Source: Maritalea porphyrae
GTDB taxonomy: Bacteria; Pseudomonadota; Alphaproteobacteria; Rhizobiales; Devosiaceae
DNA length: 64,000 bases
NCBI RefSeq assembly: GCF_030159895.1
Contig: NZ_BSNI01000001.1
Span: 62,001 to 126,000, forward strand
Direction: 5' to 3'
Positions within the stretch are counted from its first letter, which is position 1; each line of letters begins with the position of its first letter. Made by a program: the position numbers and the translations under genes. This document shows, in pieces, positions 45,755 to 55,025 of the stretch. The notes beneath the pieces were generated by a model. The model worked only from the letters and a program-made list of their open reading frames with translations. It had not been told where the DNA came from and made no database searches.

Positions 45755-47407
45755 ATGCGCAAAAGCATGATCTTGCCCGCCATTGCGTCTGCACTAATGC
45801 TGACAACGGCTGGAGCCCAAGCTGAGGCAATTTTGACCGCAGTGCCACACCAAACAACGGCATTTGCAGAAATCTTCAACCCGTTCAACCAAACCGCTGA
45901 CCAGCGCTCCGTGCGCGACTTCATGTACGAGCAGCTAGTGGTGTTTAACCGCATGCAAGGTGGTAAAGCTGAGTATCGTTTGGCGGAAAGCTTTGAATAT
46001 TCAGACGACCTTATGTCTGTGACATTCAAAATCCGCGATGGCGTTAAATGGTCAGACGGCGAAACACTTGACGCGAACGATGTTTATTTCACATTCAACT
46101 TGATCAAGGAAAACCCAGCGCTCGACATTCGTGCAATTTGGGAAAAGCTCGACAGCGTTGAGTTGGTGGACGATAGCCACGTCAAAGTGAACTACAAAGA
46201 AGCCAGCACTGGTCTTATCTTTGATGTTGCACGTCTACATACGGTGCCTGAGCACATCTGGTCATCAGTTGAAGACCCAGTAAGCTTTGCAAACGCAAAC
46301 CCTGTTGGTTCTGGTCCACTTACGGAAATCCGTCGCTTCACCCCACAAGAATATGTGCAGTGCCGCAACCCGAACTATTTCCAGGCCGATGATTTGAAAG
46401 TGGATTGCATTCGCTTCCCACAAATTTCAAACAATGACCAAGCCCTAACCGCTGCTGCAAAAGGCGAGTTGGACTGGTTCGGCTCATTCTTGCCAGACAT
46501 TGAAAAAACATACGTTTCCAAAGACCCCGAGAACCACAAATATTGGTTCCCAGGCGGCTCACTGGTTATTTTCAACCTCAACATGAACGCATCTGAAGAA
46601 GGCAACAAAGAAGCCTTTAATGACGTAAACTTCCGTCGCGCGTTCTCAATGTCCATGGACCGTCAGGCAATGGTTGATATTGCAGGTTACGGCTACCCAA
46701 CCATCAACCAATACCCATCTGGCTTGGGCCGCGGCTACCACGCTTGGAACAACCCAGAAGCTGACGCCCAATATGGTCAATACACTGAGTATAACGTCTC
46801 AGGTGCTGCTGAATTGTTGGCTGAAGCTGGCTATAAAGACACGGATGGCGATGGGTTCTTGGAAACACCTTCAGGCAAGCCAATTGCATTCGATTTGATC
46901 GTGCCAAACGGTTGGACCGACTGGGTTAACACTGTTCAACTTGCCGTTGAAGGACTGCAAGAAGCTGGCGTGAATGCATCTGTTGCCACACCTGAAGCTG
47001 CAGCATGGACGCAGCAATTGCTTGATGGCAGCTACCAAGGCGCAATCAACGCCCTCGTTGTTGGTGTGACCCCACATATGGCGTTCAACACGTTCCACTC
47101 TTCAAAAGCAATGGCCAGCCGCTTCTCTGTGACAGGCTATACAAATGAAGAGCTTGATGGTTTGCTTGATAGCTTCTTCAAAACATCTGATGACGGTGAA
47201 CAGCGCGAGATCATGAACAAAGTTCAAATGATCTTGTCAAAAGACATGCCACACATTGCTGTGTTCAATAACCCTTACTGGTACCAGTACAACACAGCTC
47301 GCTTTGAAGGCTTCTTCTCTGCGGACAACGATCAGGCGGTGCCAACCGTTCATGATGGTAACCCAGAGCGTATCCTTCACCTGCTTTCAATCCGGCCGAA
47401 AGGCTAA
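45755..47407 (+). CDS. ABC transporter substrate-binding protein, family 5
   Basis: 550 residues. Signal peptide MRKSMILPAIASALMLTTAG with cleavage near AQAEA. SBP_bac_5 features: EYRLAESFEYSDDLMSVTFKIRDGVKWSDG and NANPVGSGPLTEIRRF, then RRAFSMSMDRQAMVD. The family binds oligopeptides, nickel, or oligosaccharides; the FNPFNQ, DVNFRRAFS and C-terminal LHLLSIRPKG features recall cello-oligosaccharide or peptide types, but a substrate cannot be fixed. AGGAGG precedes the ATG. A stable hairpin (47433-47464) separates it from the permeases, in keeping with higher expression of the binding protein. Confidence 0.9.
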   Translation: MRKSMILPAIASALMLTTAGAQAEAILTAVPHQTTAFAEIFNPFNQTADQRSVRDFMYEQLVVFNRMQGGKAEYRLAESFEYSDDLMSVTFKIRDGVKWSDGETLDANDVYFTFNLIKENPALDIRAIWEKLDSVELVDDSHVKVNYKEASTGLIFDVARLHTVPEHIWSSVEDPVSFANANPVGSGPLTEIRRFTPQEYVQCRNPNYFQADDLKVDCIRFPQISNNDQALTAAAKGELDWFGSFLPDIEKTYVSKDPENHKYWFPGGSLVIFNLNMNASEEGNKEAFNDVNFRRAFSMSMDRQAMVDIAGYGYPTINQYPSGLGRGYHAWNNPEADAQYGQYTEYNVSGAAELLAEAGYKDTDGDGFLETPSGKPIAFDLIVPNGWTDWVNTVQLAVEGLQEAGVNASVATPEAAAWTQQLLDGSYQGAINALVVGVTPHMAFNTFHSSKAMASRFSVTGYTNEELDGLLDSFFKTSDDGEQREIMNKVQMILSKDMPHIAVFNNPYWYQYNTARFEGFFSADNDQAVPTVHDGNPERILHLLSIRPKG

Positions 47408-47432
47408 CCCCTCCCTTTTGAAAGCATGAAAC

Positions 47433-47464
47433 TGATGGGCGGCCCGCTTCTTCGCCGCCCATCA
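47433..47464 (+). promoter_or_regulatory. Hairpin between binding-protein and permease genes
   Basis: TGATGGGCGGC and GCCGCCCATCA form a perfect 11-bp stem with a 10-base loop, 26 bp after the stop. Without a T run it is likely an mRNA stabiliser or attenuator that sets the protein ratio. Confidence 0.75.
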
Positions 47465-47484
47465 ACCAGTTAGCGGGTACAAAT

Positions 47485-48462
47485 ATGTCCTTCATTCTCA
47501 GACGAATTCTATTCTACATCGTTGCCTTTTTGGTCGCAGCATCCATAAACTTTTTGCTCCCACGGCTTATGCCGGGCAACCCCATCGATATCATGTTCGC
47601 CAATGCGGGCAACTCAATGCCCCCGGAAGCAAAAAAGGCTCTGGCCGCAACTTTCGGATTTGTCGATCGTCCGCTTCATGAAGAGTACTTTTTGTATCTC
47701 AAATCTGTCTTTTCATGGGACTTTGGTGTCTCCATCAAAAAGTACCCGCAATCCGTTCTTGACGTGCTAATGCGCGCCCTACCTTGGACGCTGTTCCTTG
47801 CAGGCACGTCGGTTGTCTTGGCCTTTTGCATTGGCTCAATGCTCGGCGTTTACGCCGCTTGGAAACGTGGCGGCGCGTTCGACAGCATTGTTTCACCGTC
47901 CGCTTTAGCTATTCAATCAATTCCAGCTTTGGTCATCGCCATCACCACCCTTTTCATTTTCGGCGTTGGGCTTGAGTGGCTGCCCACAAGCTATGCCTAC
48001 AAACCCTCGCTCGATCCCGGCTGGAACTGGGAATACATCTCGTCGGTGCTCTATCACGCCCTAATGCCTGTCACCACATTGGCCTTTGTGTCGATCGGTG
48101 GCTATCTGATCACCATGCGCAACAATATGATTGGGCAATTGGGCGAAGAACATGTGGTTATGGGACATGCCAAAGGTCTGACAGACGCCCGCGTGCGCTA
48201 CAACTATGCAGCACGCAACGCACTGCTGCCTTCAATGACTGCCTTTGCACTTAGTCTTGGCTCGGTGATGGGTGGCTCACTTATCACCGAAATCGTGTTC
48301 AATTATCCAGGTCTGGGCAACATCTTGTTCCAAGGCATTATTGCACGCGACTACCCGCTCATTCAGGGCCAATTGATCATCATGACGCTAGCAATGCTGA
48401 CCGCAAATCTGCTGATTGATTTCATCTATATCTTCCTCGATCCACGGCTGCGGAAGGCGTAA
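47485..48462 (+). CDS. ABC transporter permease, DppB/OppB type
   Basis: 325 residues, six transmembrane helices. First helix ILFYIVAFLVAASINFLLPRLMPGNP, with the typical PGNPID turn; the EAA loop AKGLTDARVRYNYAARNALLP and ITEIVFNYPGLGNILFQGI match the BPD_transp_1 domain. Forms the membrane channel with the next gene. ATG 4 bp before the stop-linked neighbour cluster; all genes to 51108 are on one transcript. Confidence 0.92.
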   Translation: MSFILRRILFYIVAFLVAASINFLLPRLMPGNPIDIMFANAGNSMPPEAKKALAATFGFVDRPLHEEYFLYLKSVFSWDFGVSIKKYPQSVLDVLMRALPWTLFLAGTSVVLAFCIGSMLGVYAAWKRGGAFDSIVSPSALAIQSIPALVIAITTLFIFGVGLEWLPTSYAYKPSLDPGWNWEYISSVLYHALMPVTTLAFVSIGGYLITMRNNMIGQLGEEHVVMGHAKGLTDARVRYNYAARNALLPSMTAFALSLGSVMGGSLITEIVFNYPGLGNILFQGIIARDYPLIQGQLIIMTLAMLTANLLIDFIYIFLDPRLRKA

Positions 48463-48466
48463 CAAA

Positions 48467-49381
48467 ATGCTCAAGTTCTTTTCAATTATCTTACGCAACA
48501 AAAAAGCAGCCGCAGGTATGTTGATCGTCTTGGCCTATATCGGCATTGCACTTGCTGCACCGTTGATCACAAGCCACGATCCGCTGAAACGCGTAACCCG
48601 CCCTCACCAAGAACCAACGATGGAACATGTGATGGGCTCGACCCGCATGGGCCGCGATGTCTACACCCAATTTGTTTGGGGTACGCGCACCTCACTGATT
48701 GTTGGTTTTGCCGCAGGGCTTATCGTGACCGTTATCGGCACCTTGATCGGCGTCACGGCTGGCTATTTCGGTGGCTGGATCGATGAAACGCTGAACTTCA
48801 TCACCAACATCGCCTTGGTCATCCCTCAACTCCCCTTGCTGTTGGTGCTTGCCGCCTTCATTGGGCAATCCGACCCGTTTATGATCGCACTGATTATTGG
48901 GCTCACCAGTTGGGCTTGGGGTGCTAGGGTCACCCGAGCGCAAACACTAACACTGCGAAAACGTGATTTTATTGAAGCTTCAGAACAAATTGGCGAACCA
49001 AGTTGGCGCATCATCTGCGTTGAGTTGATGCCAAACCTGTTGTCGATCATCGGCTTCAATTTCATCGGCTCAGTGGTCTACACCATCATCACCGAAGCAA
49101 CACTAGAGTTCCTCGGTCTTGGCGATCCATTGGCTGTGTCTTGGGGCACTATGCTCTATAACGCACAAACATCGTCTGCCATCACTGTTGGCGCATGGTG
49201 GGAAGTCTTCGCCCCATGCATGGCAATCGTGGTCATCGGCATTGGCCTATCTCTGCTCAACTTCGGCATCGACGAAGTTTCAAATCCACGCCTGCGCACA
49301 CTTGGCGCGATCAACAAGGCAGTCAAAGCGCAAAAGAAATTTGACCAAAGCTACAAGTCTGCGAAAGGAGCTGCATCGTGA
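48467..49381 (+). CDS. ABC transporter permease, DppC/OppC type
   Basis: 304 residues. N-terminal helix AAAGMLIVLAYIGIALAAPLI, then HVMGSTRMGRDVYTQFVWG, the pattern TDxxGRDxxSR of OppC proteins; the EAA loop reads RKRDFIEASEQIGEPSWRII. Five to six helices in the core. The ATG at 48467 is preferred; the longer reading would overlap the upstream permease. The next gene starts with GTG overlapping the stop by 4 bp. Confidence 0.92.
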   Translation: MLKFFSIILRNKKAAAGMLIVLAYIGIALAAPLITSHDPLKRVTRPHQEPTMEHVMGSTRMGRDVYTQFVWGTRTSLIVGFAAGLIVTVIGTLIGVTAGYFGGWIDETLNFITNIALVIPQLPLLLVLAAFIGQSDPFMIALIIGLTSWAWGARVTRAQTLTLRKRDFIEASEQIGEPSWRIICVELMPNLLSIIGFNFIGSVVYTIITEATLEFLGLGDPLAVSWGTMLYNAQTSSAITVGAWWEVFAPCMAIVVIGIGLSLLNFGIDEVSNPRLRTLGAINKAVKAQKKFDQSYKSAKGAAS

Positions 49382-50184
49382 GTGAAGATCGGTTCCTAGA
49401 TGTCAAAGGGCTTGAGGTCGACTATATGACTTTAGATGGTCCATTCCGCGCCGTAAAAACGGTTGATCTGCACATTAACAAGGGCGAGGTACTTGGCCTT
49501 GCAGGAGAAAGCGGGTGTGGCAAATCCACTATTGCCTATGCGTTGATGCGCCTGCACCGACCGCCTGCTTTCATCTCTGGCGGCTCAATCACCGTGGACG
49601 GTGAAGATGTCCTGGCATTTGACGATGAAACGCTAAACCAATGGCGATGGAGCAAGGTCTCTTTGGTGTTTCAAAGCGCCATGAACGCACTCAATCCTGT
49701 GTTGACAATCTTCGAGCAATTCCGTGACGTTTATCATCGTCATACCGGCAAATCGACCGCCGAAGCGCGGGCTCGCGCCGAAGAATTGATGCGCTTGGTG
49801 GGCATAGATCCCATTCGCCTCGATGATTATCCGCACCAGTTATCTGGCGGCATGCGCCAACGCGTCGTGCTGGCCAACGCGCTGATTTTAGAACCTCAAC
49901 TCATCATCATGGATGAGCCAACAACAGCCCTTGATGTGGTCGTGCAACGCGAAATCTTGCAAGAAATCGCTGGGCTTCAACAAAAATTTGGTTTCTCAAT
50001 CCTGTTCATCACCCATGACCTTGCATTAATGGCACAGTTTGCCGACCGCATTGCCATCATGCTTGAGGGTGAGATCGTTGAGGTGAATGAAACCCAAGAA
50101 ATCGTTACTAACCCGCAGCACGATTATACCAAGAAATTGTGGGACGCGATGCCCAGTTTTGACGATGCAAAAGGAGTGGCATAA
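49378..50184 (+). CDS. ABC transporter ATP-binding protein, DppD/OppD type
   Basis: 268 residues. Walker A GESGCGKST (about 43), signature LSGGMRQRVVLANAL, Walker B LIIMDEPTTALD, and the H-loop ITHDLAL. The C-terminal HDYTKKLWDAMP ends the domain; the usual Fe-S-like cysteine motif of longer OppD proteins is absent. Start codon GTG, overlapping the permease stop. Confidence 0.93.
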   Translation: MSEDRFLDVKGLEVDYMTLDGPFRAVKTVDLHINKGEVLGLAGESGCGKSTIAYALMRLHRPPAFISGGSITVDGEDVLAFDDETLNQWRWSKVSLVFQSAMNALNPVLTIFEQFRDVYHRHTGKSTAEARARAEELMRLVGIDPIRLDDYPHQLSGGMRQRVVLANALILEPQLIIMDEPTTALDVVVQREILQEIAGLQQKFGFSILFITHDLALMAQFADRIAIMLEGEIVEVNETQEIVTNPQHDYTKKLWDAMPSFDDAKGVA

Positions 50185-51108
50185 ATGAGTACCCCAGCCT
50201 TCCTTACCCTTGATCAGGTGCACAAGACCTACACCCTCAAAACCATGTTCGGTGCGGCCAAACACATCCACGCATTGCGCGATATTTCCTTTTCGTTGCA
50301 AAAAGGCGAAGCACTTGCCTTGGTGGGCGAAAGCGGTTCAGGTAAGTCTACCTGCGGCCGCGCTGTCGCTGGCATGTTCCAAATTGATAGCGGCGAAATT
50401 CGCGTCGAAGGCAAGCCAATTGCTACAGCTCATTCCTCACAGGAAAAGCGCGAAAATGCCCGCAAAGTGCAAATGGTTTTCCAAGATCCCTTTGCTTCGC
50501 TCAACCCAACGCACACTGTGCGCCACCATCTAGAGCGCCCACTGAAACTGCACAAACGAGTGCCAGAGGGACAGACCCTCGAGGACGCATTGTTCCGCAC
50601 CCTAGCGGACGTGGAATTGGACCCCGCTGCGACATTGGATAAATTCCCACACGAGCTTTCAGGTGGCCAACGCCAGCGCATCAACCTCGCCCGCGCCCTT
50701 GCTGTGGGCGCTGAATTGATCATCGCCGATGAACCCACATCCATGCTCGACGTTTCAATCCGTCGCTCAATCCTCAATCTGATGAAACGCCTGAAGGAAG
50801 AACGCGGCATTACGTTTCTGTACATCACCCACGATCTAGCGACCGCGCACTATCTGACAGAAAACACTGCCGTGATGTTTGGCGGCCGCATTGTTGAATT
50901 TGGTCCGTCCGACCAAATTGTGCGCGCCCCACAGCATGACTATTCAAAACTATTACTGTCATCAGTTCCGAATGCCCGAACAAAAATCGATGCGGATTTT
51001 GAACATGCGCGCGATTTTTCTAAGTTTGCCGATCAAGTCCGCCAAGCCACTGCGGCAAGCGCGGCGCCGCTTGCGAGCATTGGCGAAGGTCGGATGATGC
51101 GAGGCTAA
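50185..51108 (+). CDS. ABC transporter ATP-binding protein, DppF/OppF type
   Basis: 307 residues. Walker A GESGSGKST (about 52), DPFASLNP (Q-loop region), signature LSGGQRQRINLARAL, Walker B LIIADEPTSMLD, H-loop ITHDLATAH. The ATG directly follows the stop of the DppD-type gene. A strong terminator begins 10 bp after its stop. Confidence 0.93.
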   Translation: MSTPAFLTLDQVHKTYTLKTMFGAAKHIHALRDISFSLQKGEALALVGESGSGKSTCGRAVAGMFQIDSGEIRVEGKPIATAHSSQEKRENARKVQMVFQDPFASLNPTHTVRHHLERPLKLHKRVPEGQTLEDALFRTLADVELDPAATLDKFPHELSGGQRQRINLARALAVGAELIIADEPTSMLDVSIRRSILNLMKRLKEERGITFLYITHDLATAHYLTENTAVMFGGRIVEFGPSDQIVRAPQHDYSKLLLSSVPNARTKIDADFEHARDFSKFADQVRQATAASAAPLASIGEGRMMRG

Positions 51109-51118
51109 GCAAGAACTG

Positions 51119-51145
51119 AACTGGGGCGCTATGCCCCAGTTTTTT
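51119..51145 (+). terminator. Terminator of the ABC importer operon
   Basis: AACTGGGGC-GCTAT-GCCCCAGTT followed by TTTT. The convergent YczE-type gene ends inside the stem, so its last codons share the hairpin. Confidence 0.92.
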
Positions 51146-51830
51146 CTTCAGATGCTCCAAACAAGACCACCAGAAAATACATGCTCATGGCAATCGCTGG
51201 CCCAATGCCAAATGCGAACATCACTGTTCCAAACCCAACATTGCCCCCGAGCAACCAACCAATCGCAATCACCGACAATTCAATGCCGCTACGCACCCAA
51301 GCAATAGGCAGATTTGTGACCCCTTGTAGCCCTGTCATCAAACCATCACGTGGTCCGGGTCCCAAATTGGCAATCAAATAAAGCGCACCGCCAAATCCTG
51401 TGATTAATATGCCAACGATGGCTTCAATAACCCTGAGCAACACACTGTCAAAAGTAGGCAGGTAGGGCAGCAAAAAGCTGAACACCAGCGCAATGATCAC
51501 CGCATTTAAGATGGTGCCAATGCCCGGACTTTGCCGCAAGGGAATCCAACAAACAAGCACCGCCATACTAACCACAAAGGTTGTAAACCCAAGTTCCCAG
51601 CCTGTGCTCTGCGCCACGCCCTGCGCCAATACCGTCCACGGGCTCACCCCAACCGCTGCTGCAACAATCAGCGCTTCGCCGACACCAAAAATGAACAGCC
51701 CCACCACAAGAAAGATGAAAGAGGTCAGCGGTGGCTTAAATGTAAGTGCTTTCGGAGCACTCCAAAACAGCGTGGGCACTTCCTTCACCGATAAGAATTT
51801 CAATAGCATTGGCAAATCATCTTTGGACAT
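51129..51830 (-). CDS. YczE/YitT-like membrane protein
   Basis: About 233 residues with five to six helices. SFIFLVVGLFIFGVGEALIVAAAVGVSPW and ANLGPGPRDGLMTGL are typical of the YczE family (COG2364), whose role is unknown. In Bacillus yczE affects surfactin production, but that does not transfer here. Start uncertain: ATG 51830 and ATG 51809 both lack a clear ribosome site; the longest reading begins with TTG at 51917. Confidence 0.78.
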   Translation of the reverse strand: MSKDDLPMLLKFLSVKEVPTLFWSAPKALTFKPPLTSFIFLVVGLFIFGVGEALIVAAAVGVSPWTVLAQGVAQSTGWELGFTTFVVSMAVLVCWIPLRQSPGIGTILNAVIIALVFSFLLPYLPTFDSVLLRVIEAIVGILITGFGGALYLIANLGPGPRDGLMTGLQGVTNLPIAWVRSGIELSVIAIGWLLGGNVGFGTVMFAFGIGPAIAMSMYFLVVLFGASEEKTGA

Positions 51831-51954
51831 TGCGGGTGGAGATTGCGAGCCAAGAACCGGACCGCGGCTAGACGACCATTTCCGCTTTTGCACGCAATTG
51901 CAACAAAAATGGTCCAACCAACTACGTATGTCTTAGTTCGCTGTTTTGTCAAAA

Positions 51955-51968
51955 CTGACCTTGATCAA
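51955..51968 (+). promoter_or_regulatory. Weak Crp/Fnr-like box
   Basis: CTGAC-CTTG-ATCAA agrees with the TTGAT-N4-ATCAA consensus at 8 of 10 positions, centred 70 bp before the next ATG. It overlaps the palindrome CCTTGATCAAGG, which may be the real element. Confidence 0.3.
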
Positions 51969-52031
51969 GGCGCTTCTAAGCACCATCATTAGTCTTTACT
52001 TTGCAAATTCTTCAAAAAAGGGAAGACGATC

Positions 52032-53204
52032 ATGCGTTTTATCTCCTTAGTACTGGCAGTATTGGCACTTTTAGTTGCACCAGTCGCTGCCCAAGAAAAC
52101 AAAGAAGAACGATTTAACTATGGTGGCGATGTATATGTCGGCGCTGAACGGCCAGAAGTAGCTGGCAATATTGCAAATGACGTGTTTGCCACGGGTTACA
52201 AGCCAACCATAACCGGCACCATAAACGGCGACGTGCACACCGCAGGCTTTGAGGTGATTGTTGACGCTACCGTTGCAGGCAACACCTACGCATTCGGCAA
52301 CATGGTTCGGATCAATGGCGTAACGGGCAAAGATGTAACTTCATCTGGCTCAAGCGTCAGGATAGATGGTGAGGTGGGCGGTAACGTGCGCGCCGCTGGT
52401 GCCGATGTCACTATCAACGCACCTGTCTTAGGTTCCGTTCTCATCGGCGCAGCGTCGTTCGATCTGAACGCCAATGTAAAGGGCGATGTAAACTTCTCAG
52501 GTGATGCGATCAACTTTGGCGAAGGCGCAAAAGTCGATGGTCAATTAATCATTCGATCCACCCGAGACGATGTGAAAGTGCCCACTTCGGTCGCTTCTGC
52601 GGACCGCGTAACGATTGAAAAAATCTCGCAGCCCGACATGGTGATGAGTGCTGGCGATGTGGCAAAGCAAACCACGCAAGGGCTCATTATTGCGTGGGTC
52701 TCTGCAATGTTGTTGCTTTTGATCTTACCCATCATCGGCATCATTTGGCTCGCCCTATTCCCAAAACGCAGCCAAATTGCTTATGAGGTGGCAATCGCCA
52801 AACCATTCAAATCCTTGTTCTTTGGCATACTAGGTGTTGCGATGTTTATCGGGTTGATCCCAGTTTTAGGTGTCACCCTCATCGGTATTCCACTGATCCC
52901 GGTAGCCATCGTGGTGCTAATCGTTTCGGTTCTTTTGGGCTATATCGCTGGTGCCTGGTTCTTGGCAGCACGTGTGATGGAAGCATTCGGCTTTGAAGGC
53001 GACACATTGGCCAAACGCGCCATAGCGATGGTTGCAGGCATTATCCTCGCGTTCATTCTAGGGCTGATCCCATTTATCGGATGGCTCTTTGGTTTGATCT
53101 TGGGGTTTGTCGGTCTTGGCGGCATTCTGTTCGCCTATATTGGCCGCACCATCAACAAGCAATTCCACCAAGATATTGCGGCAGAAATTGAACGGACAAG
53201 TTAG
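52032..53204 (+). CDS. Bactofilin-like polymer-forming membrane protein
   Basis: 390 residues. Signal peptide MRFISLVLAVLALLVAPVAAQ; residues 35-200 form short repeats of the type GTINGDVHTAGFEV, VDATVAGNTYAFGNMV and IDGEVGGNVRAAGADV, predicting a right-handed beta helix as in bactofilins; residues 215-380 hold four or five transmembrane helices. The beta helix would therefore face the periplasm. Function unknown, possibly envelope organisation. The last 50 bp of the coding region are repeated exactly at 56343-56392. Confidence 0.8.
   Translation: MRFISLVLAVLALLVAPVAAQENKEERFNYGGDVYVGAERPEVAGNIANDVFATGYKPTITGTINGDVHTAGFEVIVDATVAGNTYAFGNMVRINGVTGKDVTSSGSSVRIDGEVGGNVRAAGADVTINAPVLGSVLIGAASFDLNANVKGDVNFSGDAINFGEGAKVDGQLIIRSTRDDVKVPTSVASADRVTIEKISQPDMVMSAGDVAKQTTQGLIIAWVSAMLLLLILPIIGIIWLALFPKRSQIAYEVAIAKPFKSLFFGILGVAMFIGLIPVLGVTLIGIPLIPVAIVVLIVSVLLGYIAGAWFLAARVMEAFGFEGDTLAKRAIAMVAGIILAFILGLIPFIGWLFGLILGFVGLGGILFAYIGRTINKQFHQDIAAEIERTS
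53144..53193 (+). repeat. 50-bp exact direct repeat, copy 1 (inside bactofilin-like gene)
   Basis: Encodes RTINKQFHQDIAAEIE near the C terminus of the bactofilin-like protein. Identical over 50 bp to 56343-56392; flanking bases differ. Confidence 0.95.
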
Positions 53205-53232
53205 AGCAATCCGCACAGTAAAAAAGATGATC

Positions 53233-53264
53233 AACGACCGCGCCAACTCGCGTGGTCGTTTCTT
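53233..53264 (+). terminator. Terminator after bactofilin-like gene
   Basis: AACGACCGCGC pairs with GCGTGGTCGTT (one G-U pair, 6-base loop), running into TTTCTT. Confidence 0.75.
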
Positions 53265-53406
53265 GATTCCCGCCCAAATACGGGCCTGCCAAACGCTCAC
53301 ACTTTCATACTTTTGTTACTATATGCGCAGTTTTCACCGCTCAATGAACTATTGCTTTAAATGACCACGCTATTCTTGTGTTCCAATTTTTTGAGGCAGG
53401 TTGAAA

Positions 53407-54666
53407 ATGACAAATACAGACGGCACCCGCGTCGCTATTGTCGACGATGATCCCATCTTCGCCGAGCACATCTCAAGTTTGCTGCGTCAGCATGCAGGCA
53501 TGAATGCTGTAACGGCCAGCAATGGTAGTCAGCTGTTCAAGCGTCTGGATGAAACCGATGTTGAGTGCATCGTGCTTGACTATGAACTGCAGGGTGAAAC
53601 CGGCCTTTCACTGGGCCATGCCATTCGCAACAAGTTTGAAAACCCGCCGCCAATCGTGATGCTGACCGGTGCAGGAAGCGAGAGGACAGCGGCCAAGGCC
53701 TTCCGCATGGGCTTCGCCGATTATGTGCCGAAAAGAAACTTACATGCCGAAGAACTTGTTTGGGCAATCAAGACAGCAATTACCAGCCAGCGCGAAGAAA
53801 TTGCTGCGCATAGCGAAACCGAACGCCTGCGCGCGCAGCAACGCGTTGACAGCCTAACCGGGCTTGCATCAGCCAGCTTTGTTACCGCGCGCTTGCATGA
53901 ACTTGCTGCCAACCACAATGGTGAAGGCTTCTCACTTTTGGCCATAACTATGCGTCAGCTCGATGAATATCGCATAGAGTTTGGCCATAAAATTGGCGAG
54001 AAGATTTTCCGTGACTTTGCAAGTCGAATCTCCAATGCAAATCTGCACGGCGGCTATCTCGGTCACCTAGACGCGCATAAACTCGTCTGCGTGATTGAAC
54101 ATGTCTGCGATGATATGCTGCTCAAAGAAATAGAACGTGAGCTGCGCATTGCTGGCACAGCAAATATTGACGTGAACGGCATTGTGACCAGCCTCGCGCC
54201 AGCATTTGGCCGCGCCCACTTTATGCTGCACGGCGGCACAGTTGAAGAAACAATTTCGCACGCTTTGGACGCCGCGCAGCAAGATGAAGCAACGCCCCAA
54301 CAAATCGATGACATGCCCAATGCAGGTGCCCGTCAGCCCGAAACACACCGCCCTGAAAACGATCGGCGGGGTGATGGCGCTCAAGACCATCAGGGCGAAG
54401 ACAGGCGCGGCTCACAACGCCGCGTCGAACAACGTTTTCGCGTGCTCAAACGCGGCAAAATCACTGTAAACGGCTTACACAGCACTATTGACTGTTTGGT
54501 ACGTAACATTTCGCAATCTGGCGTTCGCATTCAAGTGGACGGCTATTTTGCCCCACCAGTTCGCTTTCAACTTGAAATTGTTGGCGACGGTCGTCGCCGT
54601 TGGGTGGAAAAACGTTGGCAGACCGGAAATGACATTGGCCTGCAATATGTCGAGGAAGAAGCATGA
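53407..54666 (+). CDS. Response regulator with degenerate GGDEF and PilZ domains
   Basis: 419 residues. Receiver domain 1-125 with VAIVDDDP, phospho-acceptor VLDYELQ (about D58) and VPKRN; GGDEF-like domain about 150-290 in which the active site is replaced by HLDAHKL, so it cannot be a diguanylate cyclase; a charged low-complexity linker; then a PilZ domain about 330-415 with RRVEQRFR and VRNISQSGV, matching the RxxxR and (D/N)xSxxG cyclic-di-GMP motifs. It is thus a likely receiver of both phosphate and c-di-GMP. The ATG at 53407 is used (TTG at 53401 also open). ATGA overlap with the HPt gene. Confidence 0.88.
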   Translation: MTNTDGTRVAIVDDDPIFAEHISSLLRQHAGMNAVTASNGSQLFKRLDETDVECIVLDYELQGETGLSLGHAIRNKFENPPPIVMLTGAGSERTAAKAFRMGFADYVPKRNLHAEELVWAIKTAITSQREEIAAHSETERLRAQQRVDSLTGLASASFVTARLHELAANHNGEGFSLLAITMRQLDEYRIEFGHKIGEKIFRDFASRISNANLHGGYLGHLDAHKLVCVIEHVCDDMLLKEIERELRIAGTANIDVNGIVTSLAPAFGRAHFMLHGGTVEETISHALDAAQQDEATPQQIDDMPNAGARQPETHRPENDRRGDGAQDHQGEDRRGSQRRVEQRFRVLKRGKITVNGLHSTIDCLVRNISQSGVRIQVDGYFAPPVRFQLEIVGDGRRRWVEKRWQTGNDIGLQYVEEEA

Positions 54667-54986
54667 GCGCAGCGTCACTGAAGCAATTCCAAGAACAACA
54701 AGCGATCCTGCAGCGCCAATATGCGGCACGCGCCCTTAAAGATGCGGATCAAATGGAAATGCTGCTCGACAATTTTGAGCAAGGTCAACCACATGTCCTG
54801 GTCGAACTAAGGCATCTCGCCCACAGACTGGCGGGCGGCTCGGGTGTTTTTGGCCTTGGACAGCTCACTCAGCCTGCGCTCGACTTGGAGCATAGCATCG
54901 ATAATTGCGAGGAAGAAACACAAATTCGCGCAAAAACGACGGCGCTGGCGGATCATATCCGGCAAGCGGCAATGAACAAATCATAA
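54663..54986 (+). CDS. Stand-alone HPt phosphotransfer protein
   Basis: 107 residues, helical. LRHLAHRLAGGSGVFGLGQL contains the phospho-histidine H54 in the HxLxGxxxxxG pattern of HPt domains. It overlaps the upstream response regulator and is 39 bp before the diguanylate cyclase gene. It would shuttle phosphate between receivers of its neighbours or from a hybrid kinase lacking HPt, such as the one at 42116-45460 (inference). Confidence 0.85.
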   Translation: MSAASLKQFQEQQAILQRQYAARALKDADQMEMLLDNFEQGQPHVLVELRHLAHRLAGGSGVFGLGQLTQPALDLEHSIDNCEEETQIRAKTTALADHIRQAAMNKS

Positions 54987-55025
54987 TAGACTGCGCTTCG
55001 CGGGGACTTGTGGTGAGGGAATAAT

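Noticed and set aside
45610-46029. 139-codon reverse ORF over the importer promoter and signal peptide
   Set aside because: Antisense to a well supported binding-protein gene and with no recognisable family or ribosome site.
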